Shown here piece after piece: positions 10,882 to 18,808 of a stretch of DNA of 64,000 bases; within the stretch, counting starts at the first letter, position 1; each line of letters starts with the position of its first letter. The notes under the pieces are model-generated. The model was given only the letters and a program-made list of their open reading frames with translations, did no database searches and had not been told where the DNA came from. Location: contig NZ_JACIDW010000002.1 of assembly GCF_014196505.1 (NCBI RefSeq), forward strand, positions 372,001-436,000, in the 5' to 3' direction. The translations under genes and the position numbers were made by a program. This DNA comes from Rhizobium metallidurans (GTDB taxonomy: Bacteria > Pseudomonadota > Alphaproteobacteria > Rhizobiales > Rhizobiaceae).

Positions 10882-11988
10882 ATGCGTCTACTCGTTCTTG
10901 GCACGGGCGTCATGGCCAAAAACCAGGTCGCCAACTTTCTCGCGATCGATGGCGTCGAGGTTGTCGGCGCCGTCGATACGGATCTGGCACGGCTGACCGA
11001 ATTCGCCGATCACTTCCACATCGAAAAGCGCTTCCGCACGCTGGAAGAAGCGATCGAATGGGGTGAGTTCGACAGCGCCACCAACGTCACGCCTGATCGC
11101 ATCCACTACGCGACCAGCCTGGCGCTGATCGCGGCCGGCAAGCACGTCTTCTGCGAAAAGCCGCTGGCCGAACATTACGACCACGCGCTGGAGATGACGG
11201 AAGCCGCTGAAGCCGCCGGCGTCATCAACATGGTCAACCTCACCTACCGCAACGTCGCGCCCCTGCAGCGCGCCCGCGAGATGGTTCTGGCCGGCGAACT
11301 CGGCACCATCAGGCACGTCGAGGCCTCCTATCTCCAGAGCTGGCTCGTCTCCCGCGCCTGGGGCGACTGGCGCACGGAATCGCGCTGGCTGTGGCGCTTG
11401 TCCACCGGTCACGGCTCCAATGGCGTGCTCGGCGATGTCGGCATCCACATCCTCGACTTCGCGGCCTATGGCGCGGCGACCGATATCGACCACGTCTTCG
11501 CCCGCCTGAAGACCTTCAACAAGGCGCCGGGCGGCCAGATCGGCGAGTACCTGCTGGATGCCAACGACAGCTTCACCATGTCGGTGGATTTCACCAATGG
11601 TGCGCTCGGCGTCATCCATGCCACGCGCTGGGCGACGGGCCACCTCAACGAGCTGAAGCTGCGCATCTACGGCGAAAAGGGCAGCCTCGAGGTTACCCAT
11701 CGCCCCGATGGCTCCGACCTGCGCGGCTGCTTCGGCGACGACATCGAAAGCGCCACCTGGCGCGACATCGAGGTGCCGCCGGTCTTGACCAACTACCAGC
11801 GCTTCGCCGAAGCCGTGAAGACCGGCAGGCAGGACGACCCCACCTTCCGCCACGCCGCCAACCTGCAGAAGGTCATCGACCTCGCGATCGTCTCCGAACG
11901 CGAACGCCGCGAACTCAACCTCCTGGCCGCGCAGCAGCAGGACAGCGCCCCCGACAAGCGCATCCCGCCGCTGACGGTGGTGGTGTAA
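10882..11988 (+). CDS. thuB: ThuB, Gfo/Idh/MocA-family oxidoreductase (disaccharide 3-dehydrogenase)
   Basis: This 368-residue NAD(P)-dependent dehydrogenase begins with a Rossmann segment (MRLLVLGTGVMAKNQVANFL) and has the EKPLAEHYDHA signature of the Gfo/Idh/MocA family. The C-terminal alpha/beta domain contains GHGSNGVLGDVGIHILDFA. In S. meliloti and Agrobacterium ThuB forms 3-keto derivatives of trehalose, maltitol and sucrose isomers. GGAG lies eight bases upstream of the ATG. It is the last gene of the operon, followed by a GC-rich hairpin. A short sequence resembling its codons 218-232 recurs at about 13.6 kb. Confidence 0.92.
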   Translation: MRLLVLGTGVMAKNQVANFLAIDGVEVVGAVDTDLARLTEFADHFHIEKRFRTLEEAIEWGEFDSATNVTPDRIHYATSLALIAAGKHVFCEKPLAEHYDHALEMTEAAEAAGVINMVNLTYRNVAPLQRAREMVLAGELGTIRHVEASYLQSWLVSRAWGDWRTESRWLWRLSTGHGSNGVLGDVGIHILDFAAYGAATDIDHVFARLKTFNKAPGGQIGEYLLDANDSFTMSVDFTNGALGVIHATRWATGHLNELKLRIYGEKGSLEVTHRPDGSDLRGCFGDDIESATWRDIEVPPVLTNYQRFAEAVKTGRQDDPTFRHAANLQKVIDLAIVSERERRELNLLAAQQQDSAPDKRIPPLTVVV

Positions 11989-12004
11989 GGGGTAGATCGA
12001 CAAT

Positions 12005-12030
12005 GCAGGGCCCGCGAAAGCGGGCCCTGC
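12005..12030 (+). terminator. GC hairpin after thuB
   Basis: An 11-bp perfect stem (GCAGGGCCCGC with its complement) closed by a GAAA tetraloop begins 16 bases after the thuB stop. No T run follows, so it may protect the 3' end or act as a weak terminator in both directions. Confidence 0.6.
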
Positions 12031-12125
12031 TGTGCGGTGGCGGCAAACACCCGATGACGGCGATGGCCCGAAGCACACCTGGCTTCCGGTCGGAATCGGG
12101 CGTGCACGCGCAGCAGCGATAGACG

Positions 12126-13355
12126 TTATGAAAGTTCATGCGCCGGGCCGCGCTTTTCGACGAACGCCGCCAATACAGCGGCGAGTAAAGCCAGAGCGGC
12201 TGAGGCGAACATGATGCAGAACAACATGTATGTGGCATTGGCTTCTGTCAGCAGCGCACCGGTGAGCGAGGAAAGCAACGCGCCGCCTGATACCGTCATT
12301 GCGCCAGCAAGCCCAGCAGCGCTGCCGGCGAGTTCCGAACGAACCGAAAGCGCACCAGCGTTGGCACTCGGCATGGTCAAGCCGTTTCCAATGCCGATCA
12401 GTATGCATGGACCGAACAGCGCAGCGATCTGCTTCACATCGGTCAGAAGCAGGGCCAAGCCTATCGCAGGACCGAGACAAGCGATGAGACGGCCCACGAT
12501 TATCATGGTGGTCAGATGATAACGGCCAGCATAACGACCGGATAGGAAGCTGCCAAACACATACCCTCCGGTCACGCTCCCTATGAAAAGTCCCACGGAG
12601 GTTGCGGGCAGATCGAAAATCGCCGCGACAAGCGGAGCGCCAGCGAAAAACGCGTAGACGGTTCCCGCGGAAAACGACATGCACGAGGCATAGGCCCAAA
12701 AACGCGGCGCTTTGAGCAAGGCGGGATAGGTCCGAAACTGGCTGGCGATGGAACGAGACTGCCTCGTGTTTGTCTCGGGGAGATCGAACCAGCAAACGGC
12801 AATCATCAACACGCCGGCACATGCAAGCGCCCAGAAAATGGCCCGCCACCCCAGGGTTTCATCTATGATGCCACCGACAGCCGGACCAAGCATTGGGGCG
12901 ACCGCCCATATCATGGCCGCATAGCCGATCCGGCTGGCCGTCTGCTGTCTCCCGGCGGTGTCCCTGATAATTGCCATCGATACCGGATAACAGGAGGTGA
13001 TCGTGGCCTGGAGCAGGCGAAACATCAGGAACACCCATATGTTCGTTGCCAGCGCGCAGCCGATTGAGCCAACAATGAATACGACGAGACTGACCATCAC
13101 GACAGGTCGCCGCCCGAACCGGTCGGACAGAGGCCCCATGACCAGTTCAAGAGTCGCGGAAACAACGGCATAACCTGCCAGCGATAGACTCACGAGCGCA
13201 TAGTCGACGCGATAGTCCCGCGAAATATTCGCCAGCGACGGCAGGAACACGTTCAGCGGCAACACCGACAGGGCACATAGCAAGGTCAACGTTGCTAGTC
13301 TTGGCGGCGAACGCGTTTCGGCGTTTGGTTGCGAGGGTTGATTTTCGAATGTCAT
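12126..13355 (-). CDS. MFS transporter (Bcr/CflA-like) under a TPP riboswitch
   Basis: This 409-residue major facilitator has about 12 membrane segments and the DHA1 motif [14 protein letters not shown] after the second helix; overall it resembles Bcr/CflA drug exporters. The leader contains a TPP riboswitch, so the gene should be silent when thiamine pyrophosphate is plentiful. The likely substrate is therefore thiamine or a precursor rather than a drug (inference). The start at 13355 follows GAGG by five bases; that GAGG lies in a GGCCTC/GAGGCC hairpin (13359-13376) that could hide the ribosome site when TPP is bound. An in-frame upstream start at 13436 would lie inside the riboswitch and is rejected. 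Confidence 0.88.
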   Translation of the reverse strand: MTFENQPSQPNAETRSPPRLATLTLLCALSVLPLNVFLPSLANISRDYRVDYALVSLSLAGYAVVSATLELVMGPLSDRFGRRPVVMVSLVVFIVGSIGCALATNIWVFLMFRLLQATITSCYPVSMAIIRDTAGRQQTASRIGYAAMIWAVAPMLGPAVGGIIDETLGWRAIFWALACAGVLMIAVCWFDLPETNTRQSRSIASQFRTYPALLKAPRFWAYASCMSFSAGTVYAFFAGAPLVAAIFDLPATSVGLFIGSVTGGYVFGSFLSGRYAGRYHLTTMIIVGRLIACLGPAIGLALLLTDVKQIAALFGPCILIGIGNGLTMPSANAGALSVRSELAGSAAGLAGAMTVSGGALLSSLTGALLTEANATYMLFCIMFASAALALLAAVLAAFVEKRGPAHELS

Positions 13356-13397
13356 TGCGGCCTCGATTGTGAGGCCGGCAAAAGAGAAAGGTGTTCT

Positions 13398-13496
13398 GAC
13401 CCGTCCCTTCGCCGGCATGATCCGGATCAGGTTCAAAGGGTCACTGCGCTGCCTGCGGCCAACAGAATCTCAGCCCCTTGTCGGGACACCCCTCGG
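13398..13496 (-). promoter_or_regulatory. TPP (thiamine pyrophosphate) riboswitch
   Basis: Read on the minus strand, the region contains GAGGGGTGTCCC, then GGGGCTGAGA, then ACCCTTTGAACCTGATC and GGATCATGCCGGCGAAGGGA. These are the conserved blocks of the THI element in the right order, with a variable arm of about 30 bases between the CTGAGA and ACCC blocks. It ends about 40 bases before the MFS start codon. A stem that pairs GAGG of the ribosome site suggests control of translation initiation. Confidence 0.95.
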
Positions 13497-13584
13497 TCTT
13501 TTCAGACTACCTCACACACATGAAACAGGCACGCGTTTATTTCTGGGCGCAAGCCGGGCGCCTGGATCCGTCCGGCATCACCTC

Positions 13585-13660
13585 GATCTGGATCTATGCT
13601 ATCCCGAGCGATCAGATCGACGAATATCTTCTGGATGCCAACGACGGCTTCAATCGCCGG
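13585..13660 (+). pseudogene. Short thuB-like remnant
   Basis: The stretch encodes DQIDEYLLDANDGF, very close to GQIGEYLLDANDSF of ThuB. About 34 of 40 bases match the thuB segment at 11538-11577. No reading frame resembling the rest of ThuB surrounds it. It looks like a relic of a second oxidoreductase gene or of a local duplication and deletion. Confidence 0.4.
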
Positions 13661-13727
13661 CCTCGCTGCGCACGGCGACTTGAACATTCGACAACCGGCC
13701 GCGATAGGTAAGAACGAATGGCAGAAA

Positions 13728-14081
13728 TCAGCCGTCACCAGCCACCTTGTCGACGTCGAGGCTGACATATTTATCGAGATGCCTGAGCCATTTGCGTTCG
13801 ATGGCAGCTTCGATGTTGATTTCGTTGGCGCGCAGATAGAGAACGAACTGGCCAAACAGGTCTGCCGCTTCGTTTTCCAGTGCTTCGCGGCTGCCGCCTG
13901 AACCATCCGCATTTGGCTTCGCCCTGCCGGCAATCAAAAGATGTTCGGCCGTCAGTTCGCCCAGTTCCTCCGTCAGCTTCAGAAGATACCAGTCCGCGTT
14001 ACGCTCGATCTCATGGACCCGCGCATAAAGCTCGCCGACCTGCCCGATCCGGTCACTCAACTCCCTGAATGTCGCGCTCAT
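13728..14081 (-). CDS. MazG-like nucleotide pyrophosphohydrolase
   Basis: This 117-residue protein carries the metal-binding pattern of the all-alpha NTP pyrophosphohydrolases: EELGE followed after about 30 residues by ENEAADLFGQFVLYL (the ExxD element). Such enzymes hydrolyse non-canonical or excess nucleoside triphosphates to monophosphates. The start at 14081 is chosen because GAGGA lies four bases upstream. The next genes form no operon with it. The exact nucleotide substrate is unknown. Confidence 0.75.
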   Translation of the reverse strand: MSATFRELSDRIGQVGELYARVHEIERNADWYLLKLTEELGELTAEHLLIAGRAKPNADGSGGSREALENEAADLFGQFVLYLRANEINIEAAIERKWLRHLDKYVSLDVDKVAGDG

Positions 14082-14235
14082 TTTATCCTCGATGGTTGTA
14101 GACGGACTCGTACCGGGAATCGTTACCGATGATTTGCGACACAACAACTACGATAGCCGCGAATCATCCAGCAGTGATGCCAGCCGGCCCGCTTCGGTCA
14201 TTGAACCTGGGACCACCGATGCCCAAATTCAGCTC

Positions 14236-14415
14236 ATGGAAAAAATCCGAAATGCGCTCATATGCATTCTGAGTATCGTGGGGCTCATCCTCGGCGGCTG
14301 GTTGGGCTATCAACTCGCTGGTTCGATTGGCGTTGTGGTGTTCGTTCCGCTCGGCGCTCTTGCCGGGTTGATTGTCGGCGTCCTCAACTGGCGACTGATC
14401 CTACTTCTGGGCTGA
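14236..14415 (+). CDS. Small two-helix membrane protein (hypothetical)
   Basis: The frame encodes 59 residues, nearly all in two hydrophobic helices (ALICILSIVGLILGGWLGYQ and GVVVFVPLGALAGLIVGVLN) separated by a short turn, with a KIR start and a WRLILLLG tail. The composition strongly suggests a real inner-membrane peptide. The frame extends upstream to 14092, but the upstream residues look non-coding. No clear ribosome site precedes 14236, so the start is uncertain. Confidence 0.5.
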   Translation: MEKIRNALICILSIVGLILGGWLGYQLAGSIGVVVFVPLGALAGLIVGVLNWRLILLLG

Positions 14416-14436
14416 CCGCGACGCCCCCACGCGTCT

Positions 14437-14985
14437 CTACGACAATGCCCAGGGATCAACTCCATCCACCGCGCCGCGCCATTCATCGATAGCCGAGGAA
14501 ACATCGGCCGAATTTCGGATACGCCAAACACGCAGTCCCGGGTTCGCCGCAAGCTGGGCCGAAATCTTCGTTCGAAAGGCGGCGCGGTTCCTGATGCTGC
14601 GCATGGCGAATTTGTATTGCTGCCATGGCCAATCGACATTGCCTTGCGGCAATTCTTTACGCGTTCGTCCGATGTTGCGCAGCGGTCTTGCAATGAGCCG
14701 CCAGGCTCTTAGCCACTCGGGAGGATCCATCCACATGACGCTATCGGCACGATTGATCGCGAAAGGAAGCAGACTGGGGCCACCCTCGATAATCCAGCTG
14801 TCGGCCTGAACGGCGCGTGACAGGTCGGCCTCGATCAGAGCCCGGGAACGCTGCCGCCAATGGCTCGTCAACTTCATGGCATCAAAGGAGATAACCGGCA
14901 CATCCGGGCGTACCGCCGCCAGCCGCGCGGCCAGGTGGCTTTTGCCAGCTCCGTTGGGGCCGGTTATGTTCAACCTTTTCAGCAT
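14437..14985 (-). CDS. P-loop kinase-like protein (adenylate kinase / FlaR-like)
   Basis: This 182-residue NTP-binding protein opens with a Walker A loop (LNITGPNGAGKSHLAARLAA). SWIIEGGPSLLPFAINRADSVMWMDPP matches the Walker B/lid region of small P-loop kinases annotated as adenylate kinase-like or DNA topology modulation proteins. Its substrate is unknown. The start at 14985 follows GGGA by five bases; the long in-frame extension upstream looks non-coding. It lies alone, 74 bases after the DUF1003 gene on the same strand. Confidence 0.75.
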   Translation of the reverse strand: MLKRLNITGPNGAGKSHLAARLAAVRPDVPVISFDAMKLTSHWRQRSRALIEADLSRAVQADSWIIEGGPSLLPFAINRADSVMWMDPPEWLRAWRLIARPLRNIGRTRKELPQGNVDWPWQQYKFAMRSIRNRAAFRTKISAQLAANPGLRVWRIRNSADVSSAIDEWRGAVDGVDPWALS

Positions 14986-15059
14986 CGCTGTCCCACGAAG
15001 AAGATCCCGTTCGACGGCGGCGGTCCGAGCGCAATTCGCCCCCGCCGGCGCCACCCTGC

Positions 15060-15971
15060 CTAGCTGTCCGTCTCGTCCGCCTTCGGCGGGGCGCTGAAGA
15101 GGTTTTTCAAGGCGCTGGTCTTGGTCTTCTGCGCCTTGCTGAGCTTCAGCGCCCGGTTGGCGGCCTTGGCCTGTTCCAGCATCATCTCGATCTGGATCTG
15201 CTGGATTTCGGTCAGCCGCTCCCACTGCCGGTTGAGCAGATGGTCGACCTTTTCGTGCAGATGGCGGATTTCCAGTTCGGCCTTGAGGTTGACCTTGTAG
15301 TCGTTGAGCGCGCGCAGGCGGTCCTTCGATTCCTGGCGGCGCTGGCTCATCATGATGATCGGCGCCTGCAGGGCGGCGATGGTCGACAGGATGAGGTTGA
15401 GCAGGATGAAGGGATAGGCGTCGAACGCCTCTCGCTCGCCCATCAGGAGATTGATGCCCATCCAGACCGCGAGAAACAGGCAGAAGGAGATGATGAAGGG
15501 CCAGCTGCCGCCGAAGGTGGCGACGACGTCGGCGACGCGGTCGCCGATCGAGCGATGCTCCTCGTAGTCCTCTTCGATGTTTTCGGCCAGCGTGTCGTGG
15601 CTCTTCAGGCTTTCCACCACCTCGTCCTCGAGGTTGGAGAGCTCGCCGCGTTCGTCGCGCAGCAGTTCGGCGATGTACTGGCCGCGATAATCGTCCACCA
15701 CCTTGCGGTTGATGTAATCATCGGAATGCAGGCCCGGGTGCTTCTGCCGCATGAAATCGGCAAGCGAAGGGCGAAGGTCGTCGAAGTGGATGGCGTCCTT
15801 CTTCTTCAGGGCGGTGCCGGTGATCGCGTCGACGAGGCGCACGGACTTCGCCTTGGCCCGCGCCAGGCTGTCGCTATAGTCCTTCATCTCGACGGTGGCC
15901 GCCTCGCCGCCGTGTCCGGCATCGAAATCCACGATCCCGCCCGCGAAATCCAGGGGCTTTTCTTCTGCCAT
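15060..15971 (-). CDS. DUF1003 family membrane protein
   Basis: This 303-residue protein contains a DUF1003 core (about residues 135-250): two adjacent membrane helices (WPFIISFCLFLAVWMGINLL and AYPFILLNLILSTIAALQAPIIMMSQ) followed by the conserved RRQESKDR. The N-terminal third is charged and soluble, and a long helical, probably coiled-coil tail (ELEIRHLHEKVDHLLNRQWERL) follows. The function is unknown; family members have been linked loosely to magnesium transport and envelope stress. The conserved QRRQESKDR directly after helix two supports the assignment. Confidence 0.85.
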   Translation of the reverse strand: MAEEKPLDFAGGIVDFDAGHGGEAATVEMKDYSDSLARAKAKSVRLVDAITGTALKKKDAIHFDDLRPSLADFMRQKHPGLHSDDYINRKVVDDYRGQYIAELLRDERGELSNLEDEVVESLKSHDTLAENIEEDYEEHRSIGDRVADVVATFGGSWPFIISFCLFLAVWMGINLLMGEREAFDAYPFILLNLILSTIAALQAPIIMMSQRRQESKDRLRALNDYKVNLKAELEIRHLHEKVDHLLNRQWERLTEIQQIQIEMMLEQAKAANRALKLSKAQKTKTSALKNLFSAPPKADETDS

Positions 15972-16189
15972 CCGACGATCCTCTGTACCGATTCCTGCGC
16001 TCTAACCATCGAATCGCACAGGATTGTGACATTGCCGGGCGATCCGGGCGAGGCCATTCGTGGGCCAGGGTGAATGACCGGCTACGCTGCCCTTCGCGAC
16101 AACGCAAGCGCCCTCTAAAACAAGCCGCTTACGGACTTTCACCTGCCCCGATTAACGGCATCAAAAGCTTTCCGCCCTAGCCTGAAGCC

Positions 16190-17911
16190 ATGACTTCGAG
16201 TGGACTTCGAAATAGCCTTCCGGCGGCCCTTCTGTTCCTGGTGATGCTGGTGCAATTCAGCGCCGCATCCGCTGCCCCGGCGGATTCTTTCGAGACACGC
16301 AGTTCCTGCTGGGCATCCGCCAGCCTGTCGGAGGACGCGGTGGCGATCGCCAGGAACCAGGATCGATGGTCCTGTGGCGATCAGGCCCGCTCCATCGATG
16401 CCGAGCGCGTGCTGCTTCGCTTCGATATCAGCGTCGACCACCCTCTTCCCCGATATCTGCTCTCCAGGCGCGCGGCACTTCAGGCGATCCATCTGTTTGC
16501 GATCGATCGCGATGGCACGGTGCGCCAGAACAGCATTCCCGCCGCGGCCCTCCAAAGCTCCTTGGCCGGCGGCTACTTCAAGGCGCCCTTGCCCGATGTG
16601 ACCAGCGAGACGCGGCAGCTCATCGCCGCGATCGACCTCCCGTGCCACCGGATGACGCTGGAGCGCGCCTATCTCGCGCCGACGGATGCCGCCAGCGGCA
16701 TCGGCGACATGCGCTTCCTGCTTGTTCTGGCAGGGCTTGCCGGCATGCTCGTCATGCCGCTGATCTTCAATGCGGCCTTCTACCGGGCGCTTCGCGAACC
16801 CTTCGTTCTCTGGCATTCGGCGCTGACATTCTCGCTGCTGATGACCATTCTGGTGACATCCGGCCTTTCGGTCATGCTCTTCGATCCGCCGGCGATGACA
16901 CTGAGCTGGATGACGACGGTGATCTTCGGCATGACCATCGCGTCGGGAGCGATGTTCACCTATAGCTTCGTCGAGCCCGGCCTGATGCATCCGCTCCTGC
17001 GCCGCGCGCTCCCCTATTGCGCGGCATGGGCGATGTTGCTGAGCGTTTCTCACGCCGCCTTCCCCTTCGTCGCCCGCCCCATCCAGTCGAGCGCATATAC
17101 GGCCGCCTTCGCTCCGGTACTCGCCATATTCATCCTGTCGATGATCGATGCCCTGCGCCGGGGAAGCCGCGCCGCCCGTTTCCAGGCGATCGGCTACGCG
17201 CCGATGGTCGTGGTCGGCTTGATCCGTCTGGTGACGGGCGTCGTTCCCTGGCTGCAAAGCACCGACGCCACCCTGCTCTTCTACATCGGCTGCATGTGGG
17301 AGGTCGTGTTCACCACGCTCGGCGTGGCCGAGCGCTTCGTCACCATGAAACGCGAGCGCGACGGCGCCCGCAACGACGCCGAGCTGCTTGAACGTCTGTC
17401 CGAAACGGACCCGCTGACGGGATTGCTCAACCGGCGTGCGATCGAACAACAATTCGAGCAACTGCGAACCGAAGGCTTCGCAGCCCTTGCCGTCATTGAC
17501 ATCGATCATTTCAAGGCGATCAACGATATCAACGGCCATAGCATCGGCGACGAGGTCCTGAAGGCCGTCGCCAATGCGCTGCAGCCAGGCCCGAGCGTGC
17601 GCGCCTACCGCCTCGGCGGCGAGGAGTTCGTGCTTCTCCTGCGTGGCGACGACGCCGACACCCAGGCCGAACTCCGCCGCCAGGCCATTCCCGCCATCGT
17701 CGCCCGCACGGTGCCCGGCTTCAAACGGACGGTGACCGCAAGCATGGGCGTGACTGGCATCGTCGGTGACGAGGATTTCGCGACCCTTTATGAACGGGCC
17801 GACAAGCTGCTCTACGAAGCCAAGAGCGCGGGCCGCAATCGCACCCGTGGCGCGGTCAACAGGACGCCGGCGCCGCGTGACTTTCCGGATGATCGGGCGA
17901 TGATCGCGTAG
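16190..17911 (+). CDS. Diguanylate cyclase with 7TMR-DISM-like membrane sensor
   Basis: This 573-residue inner-membrane protein makes cyclic di-GMP. A signal anchor (LPAALLFLVMLVQFSAASA) leads into a periplasmic domain (about residues 30-175), then about seven membrane helices (175-390) and a C-terminal GGDEF domain. The latter begins with SETDPLTGLLNRRA and has the active-site GGEEF in RLGGEEFVLLL. The substrate aspartate lies in VIDIDHFKAINDINGH. The inhibitory RxxD site expected just before the active loop is absent (GPSV in its place), so product inhibition by c-di-GMP is probably missing. It has no nearby phosphodiesterase and appears monocistronic. Confidence 0.88.
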   Translation: MTSSGLRNSLPAALLFLVMLVQFSAASAAPADSFETRSSCWASASLSEDAVAIARNQDRWSCGDQARSIDAERVLLRFDISVDHPLPRYLLSRRAALQAIHLFAIDRDGTVRQNSIPAAALQSSLAGGYFKAPLPDVTSETRQLIAAIDLPCHRMTLERAYLAPTDAASGIGDMRFLLVLAGLAGMLVMPLIFNAAFYRALREPFVLWHSALTFSLLMTILVTSGLSVMLFDPPAMTLSWMTTVIFGMTIASGAMFTYSFVEPGLMHPLLRRALPYCAAWAMLLSVSHAAFPFVARPIQSSAYTAAFAPVLAIFILSMIDALRRGSRAARFQAIGYAPMVVVGLIRLVTGVVPWLQSTDATLLFYIGCMWEVVFTTLGVAERFVTMKRERDGARNDAELLERLSETDPLTGLLNRRAIEQQFEQLRTEGFAALAVIDIDHFKAINDINGHSIGDEVLKAVANALQPGPSVRAYRLGGEEFVLLLRGDDADTQAELRRQAIPAIVARTVPGFKRTVTASMGVTGIVGDEDFATLYERADKLLYEAKSAGRNRTRGAVNRTPAPRDFPDDRAMIA

Positions 17912-17930
17912 ATCAACCCGCCCTTGGGTA

Positions 17931-18269
17931 TCACGTCACGAACGGCATGATATCCACGCCATCGCCGGGAAAGACGGTGATATGGGGATGATCGAGGAAA
18001 AGCCGTGCCGCGGCCTCGGCATTCTCCGCCTCGACCACCAGATAGCCGCAGAGCGCATTGCAAGCCTCCGAGATGCCGTCCTTGTTGACCCGCGTCGTCT
18101 TCCCCACCATGCCACCGCGATCAAGGATAACCGCAGCATTCCGCTCCTCCCATGCCATCCACTGCGGCACACCTTTGGCATCGATGGCGTCTTGCTCGAC
18201 TTTCGGAAGGCGCCGGAAAGCGTCGAAATCCTCGTGTTTCATGGTGTAGACGGCAAGAAATCGGGGCAT
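17931..18269 (-). CDS. YCII-related domain protein
   Basis: This 112-residue protein has the ferredoxin-like YCII fold pattern: an initial RFLAVYTMKHEDFDAF strand and helix, a central RVNKDGISEACNALCGYLVVEAENAEAA, and a final strand with the typical DHPHITVFPGDGVDIMPFV. These proteins are dehydratase or reductase-like and often work with extracytoplasmic sigma factors, but no such sigma factor is adjacent. AGG lies six bases upstream of the start. The function is unknown. Confidence 0.8.
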   Translation of the reverse strand: MPRFLAVYTMKHEDFDAFRRLPKVEQDAIDAKGVPQWMAWEERNAAVILDRGGMVGKTTRVNKDGISEACNALCGYLVVEAENAEAAARLFLDHPHITVFPGDGVDIMPFVT

Positions 18270-18352
18270 GGGGGACCTGTGTGATGACGCGTCTTATATT
18301 GGAACATAGCATACGGCTGTAACGTGCCTGAAGAGACGTTTTTCCGTGGGAT

Positions 18353-18504
18353 ACCCCCCTCTGCCCTGCCGGGCATCTCCCCCACAAGGGGGGAGATCGA
18401 CGCGTGACCTGCTCCCCAACCAAACAATGAGCCCGGAGCGAGCGGGTGCGCCCGGCCAATCTCCCCACTTGTGGGGGAGATGCCCGGCAGGGCAGAGGGG
18501 GGTA
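18353..18504. repeat. Inverted pair of RIME-like palindromic repeats
   Basis: Two arms of about 45 bases (18353-18397 and 18459-18504) are near-perfect reverse complements, each containing CCCTGCCGGGCATCTCCCCC and a CACAAGGGGGGAGA-type hairpin. The 61-base spacer is unique. The unit also occurs at 3174-3216. The whole can fold into one 150-base cruciform. Nothing else is evident in the 303-base gap 18270-18572. Confidence 0.8.
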
Positions 18505-18572
18505 ACGCACGGCACCGCGTCCAATCTCTAGCGCCCCCACCCACCGCAAAGCCCGCCCCACCCAAAGCAACC

Positions 18573-18791
18573 CTAGCGCAACCGCTCCACCAGCCGCCCA
18601 ATCGATACCGCATCCGCATTGGCAAACGCCAACCGCAGATACCGCTCCTGCCCTTGTCCGAAATAGCTCCCCGGCAGGCAGACAACGCCAGCCTCCCTGG
18701 CCAGCCGCTCGGCGACGGCGGACGAGCTCAAATCCTCGAACGGATGCCGGATGAAGGCGAAATAGGCGCCGAGCACGCCGTCAGGCGTCAA
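18573..18791 (-). pseudogene. C-terminal remnant of a class I/II aminotransferase
   Basis: The 72 codons read as the last part of a PLP aminotransferase: GVLGAYFAFIRHPF, then ERLAREAGVVCLPGSYFGQGQERYLRLAFANAD, which carries the carboxylate-binding arginine context (RLAFAN). The N-terminal 300 or so residues with the PLP lysine are missing. The matching frame continues upstream as LRRLTTRCLVLTP over the end of fnrN, so the truncation point lies within or at the fnrN 3' end. Confidence 0.8.
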
Positions 18792-18808
18792 AACAAGACA
18801 GCGCGTCG

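Noticed and set aside
18353..18504. Inverted pair considered as an insertion sequence or CRISPR-like repeat
   Set aside because: There is no transposase, only two copies and no spacer regularity; the unit matches RIME-type palindromes also present at 3.2 kb.
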